Assembly: GCF_011927785.1 (NCBI RefSeq)
Contig: NZ_JAATJK010000001.1
Span: forward strand, 5,179,001 to 5,243,000
Direction of reading: 5' to 3'
DNA length: 64,000 nt
DNA from: Micromonospora profundi
GTDB lineage: Bacteria; Actinomycetota; Actinomycetes; Mycobacteriales; Micromonosporaceae
Position numbers and translations under genes: made by a program. The notes below the pieces were generated by a model. The model was not told the origin of the DNA. It was given only the letters and a program-made list of their open reading frames with translations, and made no database searches. This document shows, piece by piece, positions 63,371 to 64,000 of the stretch. How positions within the stretch are numbered: position 1 is the stretch's first letter; each line of letters starts with the position of its first letter.

Positions 63371-64000
63371 TGCGTACACCGCTGTTCCGCTCGCTCGTCG
63401 CGCTGCTCGCCGCCGGTGGGGCCACGCTGCTGCCCGCGGCGGCCGCCGCCGCCCCCACGCCGTCGCCGGGCGCCACCCCTGTGACCCGCGCCGGCACCTC
63501 GTTCCTCACCGCCACCCCGATCACCGCCGGGCAGCCGGTACGGGTGGACGCCTCGGTCGGCGACCACCTGTACTGGTCGTTCCCTGCCACCGCCGGGCAG
63601 GTGCACGAGATCAGTGCCACCGTCACCTTCCCGAAGGCACGCTCCGGCGCGTCCACCTGGACCGTCGACGTCTTCGACGGGCTGCGGCGGCGGCAGGCCT
63701 GCACCGCCGGGGCGCAGACCCCGACGGTGGACGCGAAGGCGTCGAGCGTGGCGCTGGGCTGCACACTGCGCGAGGTGCGGCCCTGGGCGGAGCCGTGGTC
63801 GGCCGACCCGCTGCCCGGCACGTACGTCGTCCGGCTCTCCGTTGTGGAACTGCCCGAGCCGGACCTCGGCGCGCCCATCGACGTGGACCTGCTCGTCGGA
63901 GTCGTCGCCGACCGGGGCTCCTCGGCCGAGGACGGTGAGCTGGCCGCGCCACTTGTGGCGAACACCAAGGCGGGGACAGTGCTCACCGCCGTACCCACGG
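63370..64000 (+). CDS. Secreted protein coupled to the VWA gene, partial
   Basis: 210 codons are present from the ATG at 63370; the gene runs off the window. It has a signal peptide (TPLFRSLVALLAAGGATLLPAAAAAAP), then a Thr/Pro linker and a beta-rich region starting TPVTRAGTSFLTATPITAGQPVRVDASVGDHLYWSFPATAGQ, which resembles bacterial pre-peptidase-like beta-sandwiches. A pair of cysteines (RRRQACTAG...VALGCTLR) may form a disulfide. The start overlaps the stop of the VWA gene by one base. It continues beyond the window, and the C-terminal anchoring is unknown. Confidence 0.85.
   Translation, partial: MRTPLFRSLVALLAAGGATLLPAAAAAAPTPSPGATPVTRAGTSFLTATPITAGQPVRVDASVGDHLYWSFPATAGQVHEISATVTFPKARSGASTWTVDVFDGLRRRQACTAGAQTPTVDAKASSVALGCTLREVRPWAEPWSADPLPGTYVVRLSVVELPEPDLGAPIDVDLLVGVVADRGSSAEDGELAAPLVANTKAGTVLTAVPT

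Overview
The window is high-GC actinobacterial chromosome and most resembles the Micromonosporaceae (Micromonospora or a close relative). The pointers are strong G/C third positions, GTG and TTG starts, an actinobacterial conservon (cvnABCD), a protein O-mannosyltransferase next to rsmI, and the metG-tatD-rsmA-ispE-ABC-F and glmU-prs-rplY-pth gene orders. The genus is inferred; there is no rRNA here. I see no intact insertion sequence, prophage or CRISPR array. Accessory signal comes instead from hairpin repeats, tandem repeats and one gene that looks like a domesticated transposase.

Layout. 1-1.6 kb: end of an ABC exporter gene, a membrane protein and a PadR regulator. 1.6-10.3 kb: an acidic protein and an IS110-like/proline-rich protein (+ strand), facing a four-gene conservon on the - strand (sensor kinase, Roadblock, DUF742, small GTPase). 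10.5-21.8 kb: nucleoside salvage, with a uridine-kinase-like gene, adenosine deaminase, an RlmA-like methyltransferase, thymidine phosphorylase, a C-terminally extended cytidine deaminase, and a BMP-type nucleoside ABC importer. 22-31.2 kb: a maltose/maltodextrin locus (malEFG, two GH13 enzymes and a LacI regulator with several palindromic operators). 31.3-36.9 kb: VOC protein, GntR, YihY, 2'-5' RNA ligase-like protein, trpS and a CBS/CorC protein. 37-42.5 kb: galE-galK facing cysQ-cysD-cysN (sulfate activation). 42.6-47.1 kb: pth, rplY (L25), prs, glmU and tRNA-Gln. 47.4-50.5 kb: fatty acid desaturase with a TetR regulator, and two DUF4383 paralogues. 50.6-57.4 kb: ABC-F, ispE, rsmA, tatD, metG. 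57.5-64 kb: a membrane protein, rsmI divergent from the O-mannosyltransferase gene, an MmcQ/YjbR protein, a von Willebrand A domain protein and the start of a coupled secreted protein.

How the parts connect. The BMP importer, cytidine deaminase and thymidine phosphorylase lie on one strand and form a nucleoside uptake and breakdown pathway; adenosine deaminase and the uridine-kinase-like gene sit beside it. In the mal locus the LacI protein probably controls both the importer and the downstream alpha-glucosidase. GalE and GalK are half of the Leloir pathway. CysDN makes APS and CysQ removes PAP.

Most noteworthy: (1) two hairpins 34 kb apart (15.4 and 49.9 kb) whose stems differ in sequence while the 26-nt loop matches at 25 of 26 positions; (2) an IS110-like RNase H-type N-terminus in a protein whose C-terminal tail matches that of the neighbouring conservon kinase; (3) a pair of matching GATCTTGCAGTT hairpin repeats at operon ends, and another hairpin lying in frame inside the RlmA-like gene; (4) several genes with a -10 box 6-7 nt before the start codon, suggesting leaderless mRNAs.
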